Made by a program: the position numbers and the translations under genes
Shown here: piece by piece, positions 8,647-16,417 of the stretch
Numbering within the stretch: the first letter of the stretch is position 1
Layout of the letters: every line of letters starts with the position of its first letter
DNA from: Acetobacterium malicum subsp. dehalogenans DSM 11527
GTDB lineage: Bacteria > Bacillota > Clostridia > Eubacteriales > Eubacteriaceae
Assembly: GCF_000472665.1 (NCBI RefSeq)
Contig: NZ_KI421448.1
Location: forward strand, 61,259-125,258
Direction of reading: 5' to 3'
Length of the DNA stretch: 64,000 nucleotides
Notes under the pieces: model-generated
Told to the model about the DNA's origin: nothing
What the model saw: only the letters and a program-made list of their open reading frames with translations
The model's database searches: none

Positions 8647-10044
8647 CTAATCTACTTCTATTTCTACATTTTGACACTCTATAATCATCTCCTGATTATG
8701 TTCTTTTTTGGCATAAAGCCAGAAAGGAACAAACAAAAATAACACCAGAATCCCAATCAGCGCTGCCCCTAAACCATAATCCAGAGTATTAATATAGAAG
8801 ATCCCCGCCAGATATAACGGAATATTCAGAATACAACATCCCAGACCAATAAATTTCCACCATTTTGGCGCCAGTATCTTTTGATTCCCCTTGGCTTTGA
8901 AATAAGCAAATAAGGTAATCCCATTGGCAATGACATAGCCCACTGCCGAACCAGCCACAATTGCTGCGGGCGTCCCGATAAAAATTAGCCCCAGATTAAA
9001 TACCGCTACCAAAATCATCGCTTTGACTGGGGTCCCATACTGATTGGTTTCTGATAATACCTTTGGCAGGTTGCCCTCAACCGACATCGACTGCATCGCC
9101 TGCGCTGAACCAAGTAATGCGGTTTGAATGATCAAGATCATCGAGGCCATCAACATAACCAGGGTAATCACCGCGCCGGCATTGCCAAATGAAATTTTAG
9201 CCATTAACAGCATCGGCGAATAGGGTTCTTCCAGAATCCCCTGAATACCTAAGGTTCCAATGCAGGCTGTTTGCACCAGGACAAAAGTTACCAGACAGAT
9301 CAGACCACAGGAAAATAGCGCTTTAGGTAAATCTTTTTTAGGGTTTTGGTAGTCCGGCGCGTACACTGCCGCGGTTTCCCAGGCACAGGCACTCCATTGG
9401 GCCATTGCCATAATGCCCAGCAGAATCAGGATATGGGTGGCATCCCAACTCCAGGTTTCTGGAAACAGACTCACCGCGGTGATATTACTTAATTGGAATT
9501 GACCGGTAACAATTGGCGCTATTGAAAGAACAATGAGAGGAATCAGGGCAACCACTGCCAGAACATTACCGGCCCTGGCACCTCCTGATAGACCTTTGCG
9601 ATTAATAACAATCAATACCGTGAAGATGACTGCTCCGGCCACTACCGAAATCATTTTTTCTGAAACATTACCTAAGGCCGGTATCATGCCATGCAAATAG
9701 GTTCCGATCAGCAGTGAAAAGATTGCCAGCACGGGATTCCAGGCCATCCAATATCCCCAGGCACTAAAACCACCAATAAATTTGTTGATATCATAATCTT
9801 TGGTATCTTTCCCTTTGAAGATGGCCTGGACATACCCGGGTAATCCCCGGGCCTCTGGGTACATCAGCGCAAAGTCACCGTAAGCAATGTTTTGAAGAAA
9901 TCCCTGACCGATTGAAAGGATCCAGACAATAATTGAAAATACCCCGACATAACCTGCAAAATAGCCAATATTGGGAAGAATCAGCATCGGTACACCTAAA
10001 GCGATAACCAGACCTTGCTTCCAACTAATTTTACTCGTGTTCAT
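8647..10044 (-). CDS. APC-family permease, probable ethanolamine importer
   Basis: Amino acid/polyamine/organocation permease of 465 residues with about 12 transmembrane segments and a short hydrophilic C-terminus. It is the last gene of the Eut operon, 33 bases after the preceding eut gene, with AGAAAGG as ribosome-binding site. Firmicute Eut loci usually carry EutH, a different family. An APC-type ethanolamine transporter (EAT family) is known in other bacteria, so import of ethanolamine is the natural inference. It ends in UAG; the frame beyond stays open for many codons but is not conserved-looking and I treat the UAG as the true stop. Confidence 0.85.
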   Translation of the reverse strand: MNTSKISWKQGLVIALGVPMLILPNIGYFAGYVGVFSIIVWILSIGQGFLQNIAYGDFALMYPEARGLPGYVQAIFKGKDTKDYDINKFIGGFSAWGYWMAWNPVLAIFSLLIGTYLHGMIPALGNVSEKMISVVAGAVIFTVLIVINRKGLSGGARAGNVLAVVALIPLIVLSIAPIVTGQFQLSNITAVSLFPETWSWDATHILILLGIMAMAQWSACAWETAAVYAPDYQNPKKDLPKALFSCGLICLVTFVLVQTACIGTLGIQGILEEPYSPMLLMAKISFGNAGAVITLVMLMASMILIIQTALLGSAQAMQSMSVEGNLPKVLSETNQYGTPVKAMILVAVFNLGLIFIGTPAAIVAGSAVGYVIANGITLFAYFKAKGNQKILAPKWWKFIGLGCCILNIPLYLAGIFYINTLDYGLGAALIGILVLFLFVPFWLYAKKEHNQEMIIECQNVEIEVD

Positions 10045-10077
10045 TTTTTACCTTTCTATACGTGTTTTTAGCAGCAG

Positions 10078-10764
10078 TTAAATAAAAGTGATGGTGGTAT
10101 TGCTTTCTTTGAACACATCTTTTGCATAGGGTGTGATCAAAGTCCCGGTTTTTAAAATAATAGTTGCTTCCACGGCAAGCTGTTTGGCCAGTTCATGGTT
10201 GATTAGTTTTTTCACCGTACTATATTGAATATCACTTGCCAAAACACTAACTACTGATTGTTCAGAGGTCTCTTTTTTTAAAATTTCCGGTGATATTGTT
10301 TTTTTTTCAGAACTGAGTGCACTTTCCAGGGCTATCGCAGTCATAATTTTCATGCCATACTGGATTAACTTCATTTCATGTTCTTTAAAAATGTTATAAA
10401 AAACCGGATTTGCAATCGCTTTATAAGCGCGATATTCAAGACCTTCTTCAATGACATAGACGGATTTACCCGTCAGCAAAAATTGGCGTAATACGCGAGT
10501 TTTTTCATTGATGACCAAGCCATTAACCGAAGCTACCATCTCATCAATTGAAAGCTCGCTGATCACCAGAAATTCATAATTCCGAAATTGATTTTTGTCC
10601 TTCACCGCATCCAATAAGACTGTTTCATATCCCGCTATTGACAGTAAACTACCGTCGCATTGCAGAAACATCTTAGTGGAACGCTCTTCTGTCACCATTT
10701 CGTTTTGCCTGGTCTTATCCATGATCCGTTTGAATACTTCATCGATTATCAGTTCAAGATCCAT
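10078..10764 (-). CDS. Conserved ethanolamine-utilisation protein of unknown function
   Basis: A 228-residue soluble protein that resembles the uncharacterised family found in Firmicute eut and other microcompartment loci. The N-terminal helix MDLELIIDEVFKRIMDK resembles the amphipathic peptides that target cargo into microcompartments. The middle is a flavoprotein-like alternation of strands and helices, and the C-terminus repeats the short hydrophobic strand and PYAKDVFKE motif seen at the EutT N-terminus (LTPSAKSLL). Start is supported by AAAGGAGT. It lies between pduL and the permease. Its role is unknown; no catalytic motif can be named. Confidence 0.8.
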   Translation of the reverse strand: MDLELIIDEVFKRIMDKTRQNEMVTEERSTKMFLQCDGSLLSIAGYETVLLDAVKDKNQFRNYEFLVISELSIDEMVASVNGLVINEKTRVLRQFLLTGKSVYVIEEGLEYRAYKAIANPVFYNIFKEHEMKLIQYGMKIMTAIALESALSSEKKTISPEILKKETSEQSVVSVLASDIQYSTVKKLINHELAKQLAVEATIILKTGTLITPYAKDVFKESNTTITFI

Positions 10765-10792
10765 TTAGTACTCCTTTTTTTTAAATTTGCCA

Positions 10793-11431
10793 TTACTTTT
10801 TAATAATCAAACCAAATGTTTTCCCGGTCAGATTACAGGCATTCGCCTCATCATAATCAATATGCATGTAGGTATCATACTGCTCCGACACTCTCAGTTT
10901 CACATCCTTAAAAATCACTGGCCGTTCACTATTCACTTCAACATCGACCCGGTCACCATCTTTCAAAACTAAACTCGCGGCATCAGCCAGTGACATGTGG
11001 ATGTGTCGTTCTGCCACCAGGACCCCCTGGTTTAACTGAACTTTATTGCCATTGGCACTGATTTCGATGGCTGCAGTTCCCTGAATTTTGCCACTTTCCT
11101 GAATTGGGGCACTGATGCCCAGAATTTTCGCATCGATTTTTGACACTTCGATTTGTGAATGCGCTCGTTCCGGACCCAGCACCACCACGTTTGACAGCTG
11201 ACCTTTGGGACCGATCAGAGTTACCCGTTCAGCTGAAACAAACTGACCCGGCTGGGAGAGTGGTTTGATCTTCGTCAACTGATAACCTGTTCCGAACAGT
11301 TCTTCAATCGCCTTCCTTGACAGGTGTACATGTCGTCCCGATGCTTCAATTTCAATATAGCCCAAGCTTTTTAATCTAGCGCAAATTTTTTTGTAGATAA
11401 CCTCAACAATTCTCTCCAGTTGCTCACTCAT
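10793..11431 (-). CDS. pduL: Phosphate propanoyl/acetyltransferase PduL
   Basis: Microcompartment phosphotransacylase that converts acetyl-CoA to acetyl-phosphate and recycles CoA inside the shell. Two tandem beta-barrel halves are visible with the family metal ligands: GRHVHLS near residue 37, ERHIHMS near 145, and MHIDYDEANAC near 192. The N-terminal helix (MSEQLERIVEVIYKKI) looks like an encapsulation peptide. The start at 11431 has GGAAAGGAAC upstream; an ATG 18 bases earlier overlaps the eutT stop but lacks a site. No eutD is present in the window, so PduL is presumably the route from acetyl-CoA to ATP formation. Confidence 0.95.
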   Translation of the reverse strand: MSEQLERIVEVIYKKICARLKSLGYIEIEASGRHVHLSRKAIEELFGTGYQLTKIKPLSQPGQFVSAERVTLIGPKGQLSNVVVLGPERAHSQIEVSKIDAKILGISAPIQESGKIQGTAAIEISANGNKVQLNQGVLVAERHIHMSLADAASLVLKDGDRVDVEVNSERPVIFKDVKLRVSEQYDTYMHIDYDEANACNLTGKTFGLIIKK

Positions 11432-11448
11432 CTTGTTCCTTTCCGGCA

Positions 11449-12225
11449 TTAATGATCCAGGTTTTTGAAAATGATAATATACATAACTGATGACAAGCGG
11501 TTATAACCCTGCATCAGATCGCCTCTGGTAACCGTGCCATCGGCCTGTTTAAAGGCTTCATAACAAGCCACTTCGGTTCTTCTGATCAATGCCCGTAGTG
11601 CGTTTAACAGAATCGGAATCTCACCCAGTTCATAGGTAATATTAAATAAGTGTTCATGATTAAAATACTTTTTAGGGTTATGAGACATCGCTCTGATCTC
11701 CTGCTCATTAAAGCCCAGGATCGTGTTGGTGCTCACCGGTTCACTCAGAATTTCAGATCGTGATAATTTTCCGATGTAATCAAACACTTCTTGTAAATCG
11801 GTGACAAGCTCATTCCGTTCAAGGGCCTTGGCACGGATCTGAACTTTCATGATTTCCCCCATTAACAAATCAACTTCACCTCTAAGTTTGATCCGTTTGT
11901 GATCCTTGTTAACTAACAGGTTACCGTAAACCTGGGTCATATATTCCGGTTTATCGTCGAGATAACCGCCACTTTCGAGGATAAACTTGCCGATTTTTTT
12001 TGCGGCCATCGCAGTCGCCGTTTCCATTACCGTTGTTTTTTTATCCTCTATTTTTTCATCTTCGGGGATTTCAGCAACCAACACCAGTTTCAATTTATGA
12101 TCCGCCAGCAGCGATTTTGCCGAAGGGGTTAACATTGAGTTTTGGGGAAGTCGCAATTCATTATTCTCGATCACTTGCCCGCTTTTGATGATTTTTTTTA
12201 ATCCATCTTCGGTAATTAAATTCAT
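11449..12225 (-). CDS. eutT: EutT-type ATP:cob(I)alamin adenosyltransferase
   Basis: Makes adenosylcobalamin, the cofactor of EutBC. The 258-residue protein has the EutT-typical N-terminus (NELRLPQNSMLTPSAKSLL), the KPEYMTQVYGNLLV and HKRIKLRGEVDLL motifs and a helical C-terminal domain with RRTEVACYEAFKQ. The Cys-rich metal-binding motif known from enteric EutT is absent; the protein has a single Cys. Start has AAGGAAGGG upstream. The gene follows an unusual competing inverted-repeat leader (12243-12339). Confidence 0.9.
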   Translation of the reverse strand: MNLITEDGLKKIIKSGQVIENNELRLPQNSMLTPSAKSLLADHKLKLVLVAEIPEDEKIEDKKTTVMETATAMAAKKIGKFILESGGYLDDKPEYMTQVYGNLLVNKDHKRIKLRGEVDLLMGEIMKVQIRAKALERNELVTDLQEVFDYIGKLSRSEILSEPVSTNTILGFNEQEIRAMSHNPKKYFNHEHLFNITYELGEIPILLNALRALIRRTEVACYEAFKQADGTVTRGDLMQGYNRLSSVMYIIIFKNLDH

Positions 12226-12242
12226 TGGTTCCCTTCCTTAAT

Positions 12243-12339
12243 TAAACGAAAGTGATGCTGGTTTAGCATCACTGAGACCGTAGATATAATACAAATGTAG
12301 TACCGACGAGCTGCCGCTATCTGGCATCACTTTCGTTTA
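12243..12339 (-). promoter_or_regulatory. Competing inverted repeats ahead of eutT (possible attenuator)
   Basis: On the minus strand the 16-base word TAAACGAAAGTGATGC (12339-12324) is perfectly complementary to GCATCACTTTCGTTTA (12258-12243). The latter can also form a local 8-bp hairpin with AGTGATGC (12273-12266, 7-base loop). The two pairings are mutually exclusive, and the local hairpin is followed by TTCGTTTAATT and then the eutT ribosome-binding site about 12 bases on. This has the form of a switch acting on read-through or on eutT translation. What triggers it is unknown. Confidence 0.6.
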
Positions 12340-12361
12340 GTTTCTATTCAATCTGATGATC

Positions 12362-12646
12362 TTAGTTTTTTTCCTGTGGCAGCATTTCGTTAACATCTGC
12401 ATGGGGACGGGGAATTACATGGACTGAAACCAGATCGCCCACTCGTTCAGCTGCTGCGGCACCGGCATCGGTGGCTGCTTTGACAGCGCCGACATCGCCT
12501 CTGACCATGACCGTTACCAGACCACTACCAATTTGTTCTTTGCCGATTAATGTCACATTTGCCGCTTTCACCATTGCATCCGCTGCTTCAATCGCTGCTA
12601 CCAAACCACGTGTTTCAATCATTCCTAATGCATTTGTATTTGCCAT
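12362..12646 (-). CDS. eutM: Hexameric microcompartment shell protein EutM/PduA-like (second copy)
   Basis: Single BMC-domain shell protein of 94 residues: [25 protein letters not shown], the strand-helix [25 protein letters not shown] and the C-terminal [15 protein letters not shown]. It builds the hexagonal facets of the Eut compartment. It is very close to the other copy at 22.9 kb, differing mainly at the extreme ends. The start at 12646 has GGAGG 7 bases upstream; an upstream ATG at 12661 precedes that site and is unlikely. Confidence 0.96.
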   Translation of the reverse strand: MANTNALGMIETRGLVAAIEAADAMVKAANVTLIGKEQIGSGLVTVMVRGDVGAVKAATDAGAAAAERVGDLVSVHVIPRPHADVNEMLPQEKN

Positions 12647-12667
12647 TTTATTTACCTCCAAGTAAAA

Positions 12668-14179
12668 TTAAATATTTAATTGATTTCTTAGTTTTTCAAA
12701 AATTACATCGGTCATGCGGTCGAGTTTATCCTCAACTGCCTGATCCAGTGCCACATCTCTACTAACGGTTCTCGCAGGTTGTCCTTTACTTTCACGTTCG
12801 ACGTTCTTTCGTATTTCGTCCAATTCGACGACGCCATAGGCCACCCGTCTCAGGTTGAGTAAATTCAGTGGGGAAATATTATCTGAAGTAATACTGCCAC
12901 CGACTGCCCCACAGCCCAGCGTAAAGGCCGGGATCAGGTTTGTTGTTCCACCGACGCCACCCAGCGCGCCTGGGGTATTCACCAATAAACGACTGACCGG
13001 TTTTTTCAAAGCAAATTCTTTGATGATCGCCTGATTCTGGGAATGGATGATCATGGTATGACCAACGCCCTCTTTATTTAGAATTTCAATCGAGCGTTCG
13101 CAGGCTTTCTGCCAGTCATCTTCAATATAGAAAGCCAGTATCGGGCAAAGTTTTTCTCTCGAAAAGGCGACATCATGGCCAACCCGGTTTTCCACGCCAA
13201 CCAAAATCTTCGTTTCTCCCGGTACCCGAATGCCTGCCATTTCGGCAATATAAGTCGCTGTTTTTCCGACAATTTTGGGATTCATGGTCATCTTGGGTGT
13301 CATCATTATTTTTTCCAGTTGCTTTTTCTCGTCTTGAGACAGCATGTAACAGCCCTGTTTTATTAATTCCTTGATCACTTCTGCTTCTGTTTCTTTTTCA
13401 ACGATGATCGACTGCTCTGAGGCGCAGATAACGCCATTATCAAAGGTTTTGGAATCGATGATCTGCTTGACAGCCAGGGAAATATCAGCACTTTTTTCAA
13501 TAAAAGCCGGACCATTTCCCGGACCTACACCAATGGCGGGATTACCGGATGAGTAGGCCGCTTTCACCATGGCTTCACCACCGGTTGCTAAAATCAAGCT
13601 GGTATCTTTATTTTTTAAAAGCTCGGCGGTGCCTTCCAGGGTGATTTCGGTTACGCAACCGATACAGTCTTCCGGCATGCCAGCGGCCACGGCCGCCTCC
13701 TTCAGCACTCTGACGGTCTCAATAATACAGTTTTGGGCCGTTGGGTGAGGTGAAAAAACGATCGCATTGCCAGCTTTAATGGCGATCAGCGCCTTGTAAA
13801 TTACTGTTGATGTGGGATTGGTTGAGGGAATCAGTCCTGCTACAACCCCCATCGGCACTGCGACTTCAAAGATTTTTTTGACTTCATCAGAACTGACGAT
13901 TCCTACTGTTTTCATCTCTTTAATGCTTTCATACACGACCTGAGATGCAAAATAATTTTTTATGATCTTATCTTTGACAACCCCAAAGCCAGTCTCTTCA
14001 TTTGCCATTTTTGCCAGTCGTTCAAGATTTGCCATTGCCGCATCTTTAATGGCTTTACAAATCCGATCAATTTGACATTGACTCATTTGAGCCAGCTCGA
14101 CCTGGGCTTTTTTGGCGTTTTTCAGTAATAAACGGGTTTCTTGTATGGAGATCAGGTCTTTGTCTGCTAATTGCACCAT
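12668..14179 (-). CDS. eutE: CoA-acylating acetaldehyde dehydrogenase EutE
   Basis: Oxidises acetaldehyde with CoA and NAD+ to acetyl-CoA inside the compartment. The 503-residue protein has PSTNPTSTVIYKALIAIKAGNA, the nucleotide loop GVGPGNGPAFIEKSAD, and the catalytic Cys in DNGVICASEQS near residue 252. About 40 residues beyond the usual end form an amphipathic helix (VEDKLDRMTDVIFEKL), a likely encapsulation peptide. The start follows the stop of the preceding shell gene with no gap, and the GAGGAGG needed for initiation lies in that gene's Glu-rich tail, so translation is probably coupled. Confidence 0.95.
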   Translation of the reverse strand: MVQLADKDLISIQETRLLLKNAKKAQVELAQMSQCQIDRICKAIKDAAMANLERLAKMANEETGFGVVKDKIIKNYFASQVVYESIKEMKTVGIVSSDEVKKIFEVAVPMGVVAGLIPSTNPTSTVIYKALIAIKAGNAIVFSPHPTAQNCIIETVRVLKEAAVAAGMPEDCIGCVTEITLEGTAELLKNKDTSLILATGGEAMVKAAYSSGNPAIGVGPGNGPAFIEKSADISLAVKQIIDSKTFDNGVICASEQSIIVEKETEAEVIKELIKQGCYMLSQDEKKQLEKIMMTPKMTMNPKIVGKTATYIAEMAGIRVPGETKILVGVENRVGHDVAFSREKLCPILAFYIEDDWQKACERSIEILNKEGVGHTMIIHSQNQAIIKEFALKKPVSRLLVNTPGALGGVGGTTNLIPAFTLGCGAVGGSITSDNISPLNLLNLRRVAYGVVELDEIRKNVERESKGQPARTVSRDVALDQAVEDKLDRMTDVIFEKLRNQLNI

Positions 14180-14815
14180 TTATTCCTCCTCTTCTTTTCG
14201 TTCCGTTGATTCGTTTAATTCGACTAAAATATTCACAACCAGATCAACTTTCCGGGATCTTTTGATTTTTTCGCGGCTGATTCCTTTAATATTCAGTTCT
14301 CGCGCCAGCCTTCTTAATTGTGAAACGGTCATCAGATTTAGGGTTTCTTCCGAATAGCTTAATGTCGCTGCTTTAGTCTCTTCCTGGGTCTCTGGCACTG
14401 AGTTAATGACTGCTTTTTGATCGATGGGAGCAAGCATCGGCTCCAGTGGTTGTTCAGACTGCGCTTGGTTTTCCAGCTCAGTGATTACAACTCCAGCATC
14501 CCGGTTTGAATCGACTCCGCCACCTGACACTTCCGATCGTTGAGCAACTGCTTTATTCAGCATCATCTCACTTTGATCATCCAGTCTGGCAATAATGGTA
14601 TGATTACTCAATTCGCCCACTGCCGCTGCTGCCTCGATCCCCGCCATAATACTTGCTGAAACCGCCCCAACATCGCCTTTAATGATGATGGATACAATCC
14701 CGCCGGATATTTTTTCAAACCGGACAAATTGCACATCTGCAGTTTTTAGACAGGTATCCAAGGCATTCACAGCGCCGACAAAACCAATTGTATCGATTAT
14801 CCCGACGGAAATCAT
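14180..14815 (-). CDS. EutK-like shell protein: BMC domain plus putative nucleic-acid-binding domain
   Basis: Residues 1-85 form a BMC domain (VGIIDTIGFVGAVNALDTCLKTAD, GGIVSIIIKGDVGAVSASIMAG). A flexible acidic Gln/Glu/Pro linker follows to about 155. Residues about 158-202 (LNLMTVSQLRRLARELNIKG, then SRKVDLVVNIL) have the pattern of a SAP/Rho-N helix-extended-loop-helix module. E. coli EutK also joins a BMC domain to a C-terminal nucleic-acid-binding fold, but a different one. It lies between eutL and eutE. There is no clear ribosome-binding site; initiation may be coupled to eutL, whose stop is 2 bases before the ATG. Confidence 0.85.
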   Translation of the reverse strand: MISVGIIDTIGFVGAVNALDTCLKTADVQFVRFEKISGGIVSIIIKGDVGAVSASIMAGIEAAAAVGELSNHTIIARLDDQSEMMLNKAVAQRSEVSGGGVDSNRDAGVVITELENQAQSEQPLEPMLAPIDQKAVINSVPETQEETKAATLSYSEETLNLMTVSQLRRLARELNIKGISREKIKRSRKVDLVVNILVELNESTERKEEEE

Positions 14816-14817
14816 TT

Positions 14818-15474
14818 TTATATCACAATCGGATTATTGGCAATATGTTGGACGGCCTGGGCAAAGGCATCACAGGCCGATTGACAAGCCGATTGCGACC
14901 CAGTCATCAATGCGCCGGCAAAGTTTGATGTGGCCGTCGGCGGTAAAAAGGTCTTACAGATCTTCACATCGGCGGCTTTCAGTGCGGCGTCAATACCGTA
15001 AATCGCTTCAATCGGTGGCGCGATACAATAAGCCAGTGGCATCCCCGCCGGAATCTCTGCTGTTTCCGATAAGTAACTGCCGGTACTGGATATACAGTGG
15101 GATAAATAGATGGACTCCCCTTTATCATTGCCATTGACAAAGTAAGCACCGTTTTCAATGTAGTGCGCACAAGCTTCAAGGCCGCTTTTTACCTCAGCTG
15201 GATTTTCGCCAGCCAGGATTCCAATCGCTTCTCCGGCAAATGAGGTGAAAATCCCCACAAAGGCCGAAAATAAACATTCCCCGTAAACAACTTCGACGTC
15301 AGCCGCTTTTGTCGCTTCATCAAGGGCAATGAAGGTTACATCATCAATGGACCCGGTGATAAGACCTAAACTTCTCTGATGGGGCTTGAGATTAAGGGCT
15401 TTGGCTAAATCGTCACTGACGTTTGGAATCATATTCATACAAACAACATTCGCGCGTATAATTTCTCCGATCAC
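14818..15474 (-). CDS. eutL: Trimeric microcompartment shell protein EutL
   Basis: Tandem-BMC-fold shell protein of 218 residues forming pseudohexameric trimers with a gated pore. Family hallmarks are the N-terminal MIPNVSDDLAKALNLKPHQRSLGLIT, the aromatic/acidic YGECLFSAFVGIFTSFAGEA and the C-terminal LPPTATSNFAGALMTGSQSACQSACDAF. It starts with GTG, with GAGGAGG upstream. Position between eutC and the EutK-like gene is standard for Eut loci. Confidence 0.96.
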   Translation of the reverse strand: MIGEIIRANVVCMNMIPNVSDDLAKALNLKPHQRSLGLITGSIDDVTFIALDEATKAADVEVVYGECLFSAFVGIFTSFAGEAIGILAGENPAEVKSGLEACAHYIENGAYFVNGNDKGESIYLSHCISSTGSYLSETAEIPAGMPLAYCIAPPIEAIYGIDAALKAADVKICKTFLPPTATSNFAGALMTGSQSACQSACDAFAQAVQHIANNPIVI

Positions 15475-15494
15475 TCGTTTATCCTCCTCAGGAT

Positions 15495-16397
15495 TTAAAT
15501 TAATTTTAAGTCAACGCCAGACATTTTATGCTTGATCATTGTTTGACAAAGTTCGGCGATTTGAGCACCTGCTTCAACCGGTGCGGTTCCCTGGTCATGA
15601 ATGTTTGAAATAACCGTTCTTCTGGCCTCTTCCATCCCCATTGTGGGCTTATAGGTAATATAGGCACCCATCGAACCGGTGGAGTTCAGACCTGGTCTTT
15701 CGCCGCAGAAGACAGCAATAACATCAGCATCAGTAATTTCGCCGATTTCGTCACCAATTGCAACCCGGCCATTGTTGACAAAGAATGGGGTTGAAAAGCT
15801 TAACCCCAGTGATTTCAAACCCTGCTCAAAAGCTGGTAGAAAATCAGCGGCATTTTTTTCAATCGCTCGTGAGCTGAGTCCATCGGCAAAAACAATTTGC
15901 ACGTTCAGGTTTTTAACGGTATTTTTCTTGACCGTTTCAACGGCTTCATCGGTGAGTTTTTTTCCGGTATTCGGATTTTTAATGTATTCAGCCTTATCAA
16001 CAGCGATTGTCGATAGGGGAATAAATCCTAGTTCTTTCACCAACTCAGCATCAACGTCTGACCACACGGCGTTTTGGGCGGCGGAATGATCCGCTAAGAA
16101 TCTTAAATAGGCTTTGGTCAAGGGTCTGGGGCCAGCGCGCCAGATTCCCAGCCGACCCGAGGTAAATTCTTTCATTTTCATATAACCTTCCCGGTCATAT
16201 GGATCAGGAATATAAAAGGTTTCCTTCATGGTAGCCAGGGTCACATCGTCGACAAAACCATTGTCGTCACTATGCTCAATTGCCGGTGCTTGCGCATGGT
16301 TTTTAATAGCACCTGCGCCTGCTCCACTTAATTCTTCCTGGATAACATTTTTAATAATGTCACGAATTGACTCTTTCAAAGTAGCTTCATTTATCAT
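15495..16397 (-). CDS. eutC: Ethanolamine ammonia-lyase small subunit EutC
   Basis: Small subunit of the adenosylcobalamin-dependent lyase that splits ethanolamine to acetaldehyde and ammonia. The 300-residue protein has the N-terminal amphipathic segment (TLKESIRDIIKNVIQEEL) that targets the enzyme to the shell, then GRLGIWRAGPRPLTKAYLRFLADHSAAQ, VFADGLSSRAIEKNA, and VFCGERPGLNSTGSMGAYITY, all family motifs of the cobalamin-binding interface. AAGAAGGGG precedes the start, 20 bases after eutB. Confidence 0.97.
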   Translation of the reverse strand: MINEATLKESIRDIIKNVIQEELSGAGAGAIKNHAQAPAIEHSDDNGFVDDVTLATMKETFYIPDPYDREGYMKMKEFTSGRLGIWRAGPRPLTKAYLRFLADHSAAQNAVWSDVDAELVKELGFIPLSTIAVDKAEYIKNPNTGKKLTDEAVETVKKNTVKNLNVQIVFADGLSSRAIEKNAADFLPAFEQGLKSLGLSFSTPFFVNNGRVAIGDEIGEITDADVIAVFCGERPGLNSTGSMGAYITYKPTMGMEEARRTVISNIHDQGTAPVEAGAQIAELCQTMIKHKMSGVDLKLI

Positions 16398-16417
16398 ATT
16401 ATTTTACCCCTTCTTAA

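Noticed and set aside
8480..8649. Long open frame beyond the UAG stop of the Eut permease
   Set aside because: The permease is complete with a normal hydrophilic tail; the extension has biased AT-rich composition and no recognisable domain, so it was not counted as a third read-through case.
12297..12307. Eleven-base word shared with the inverted-repeat arm at 4888-4898 (GTCGGTACTAC)
   Set aside because: The match does not extend, so it is not enough to call the eutT leader a copy of that repeat.
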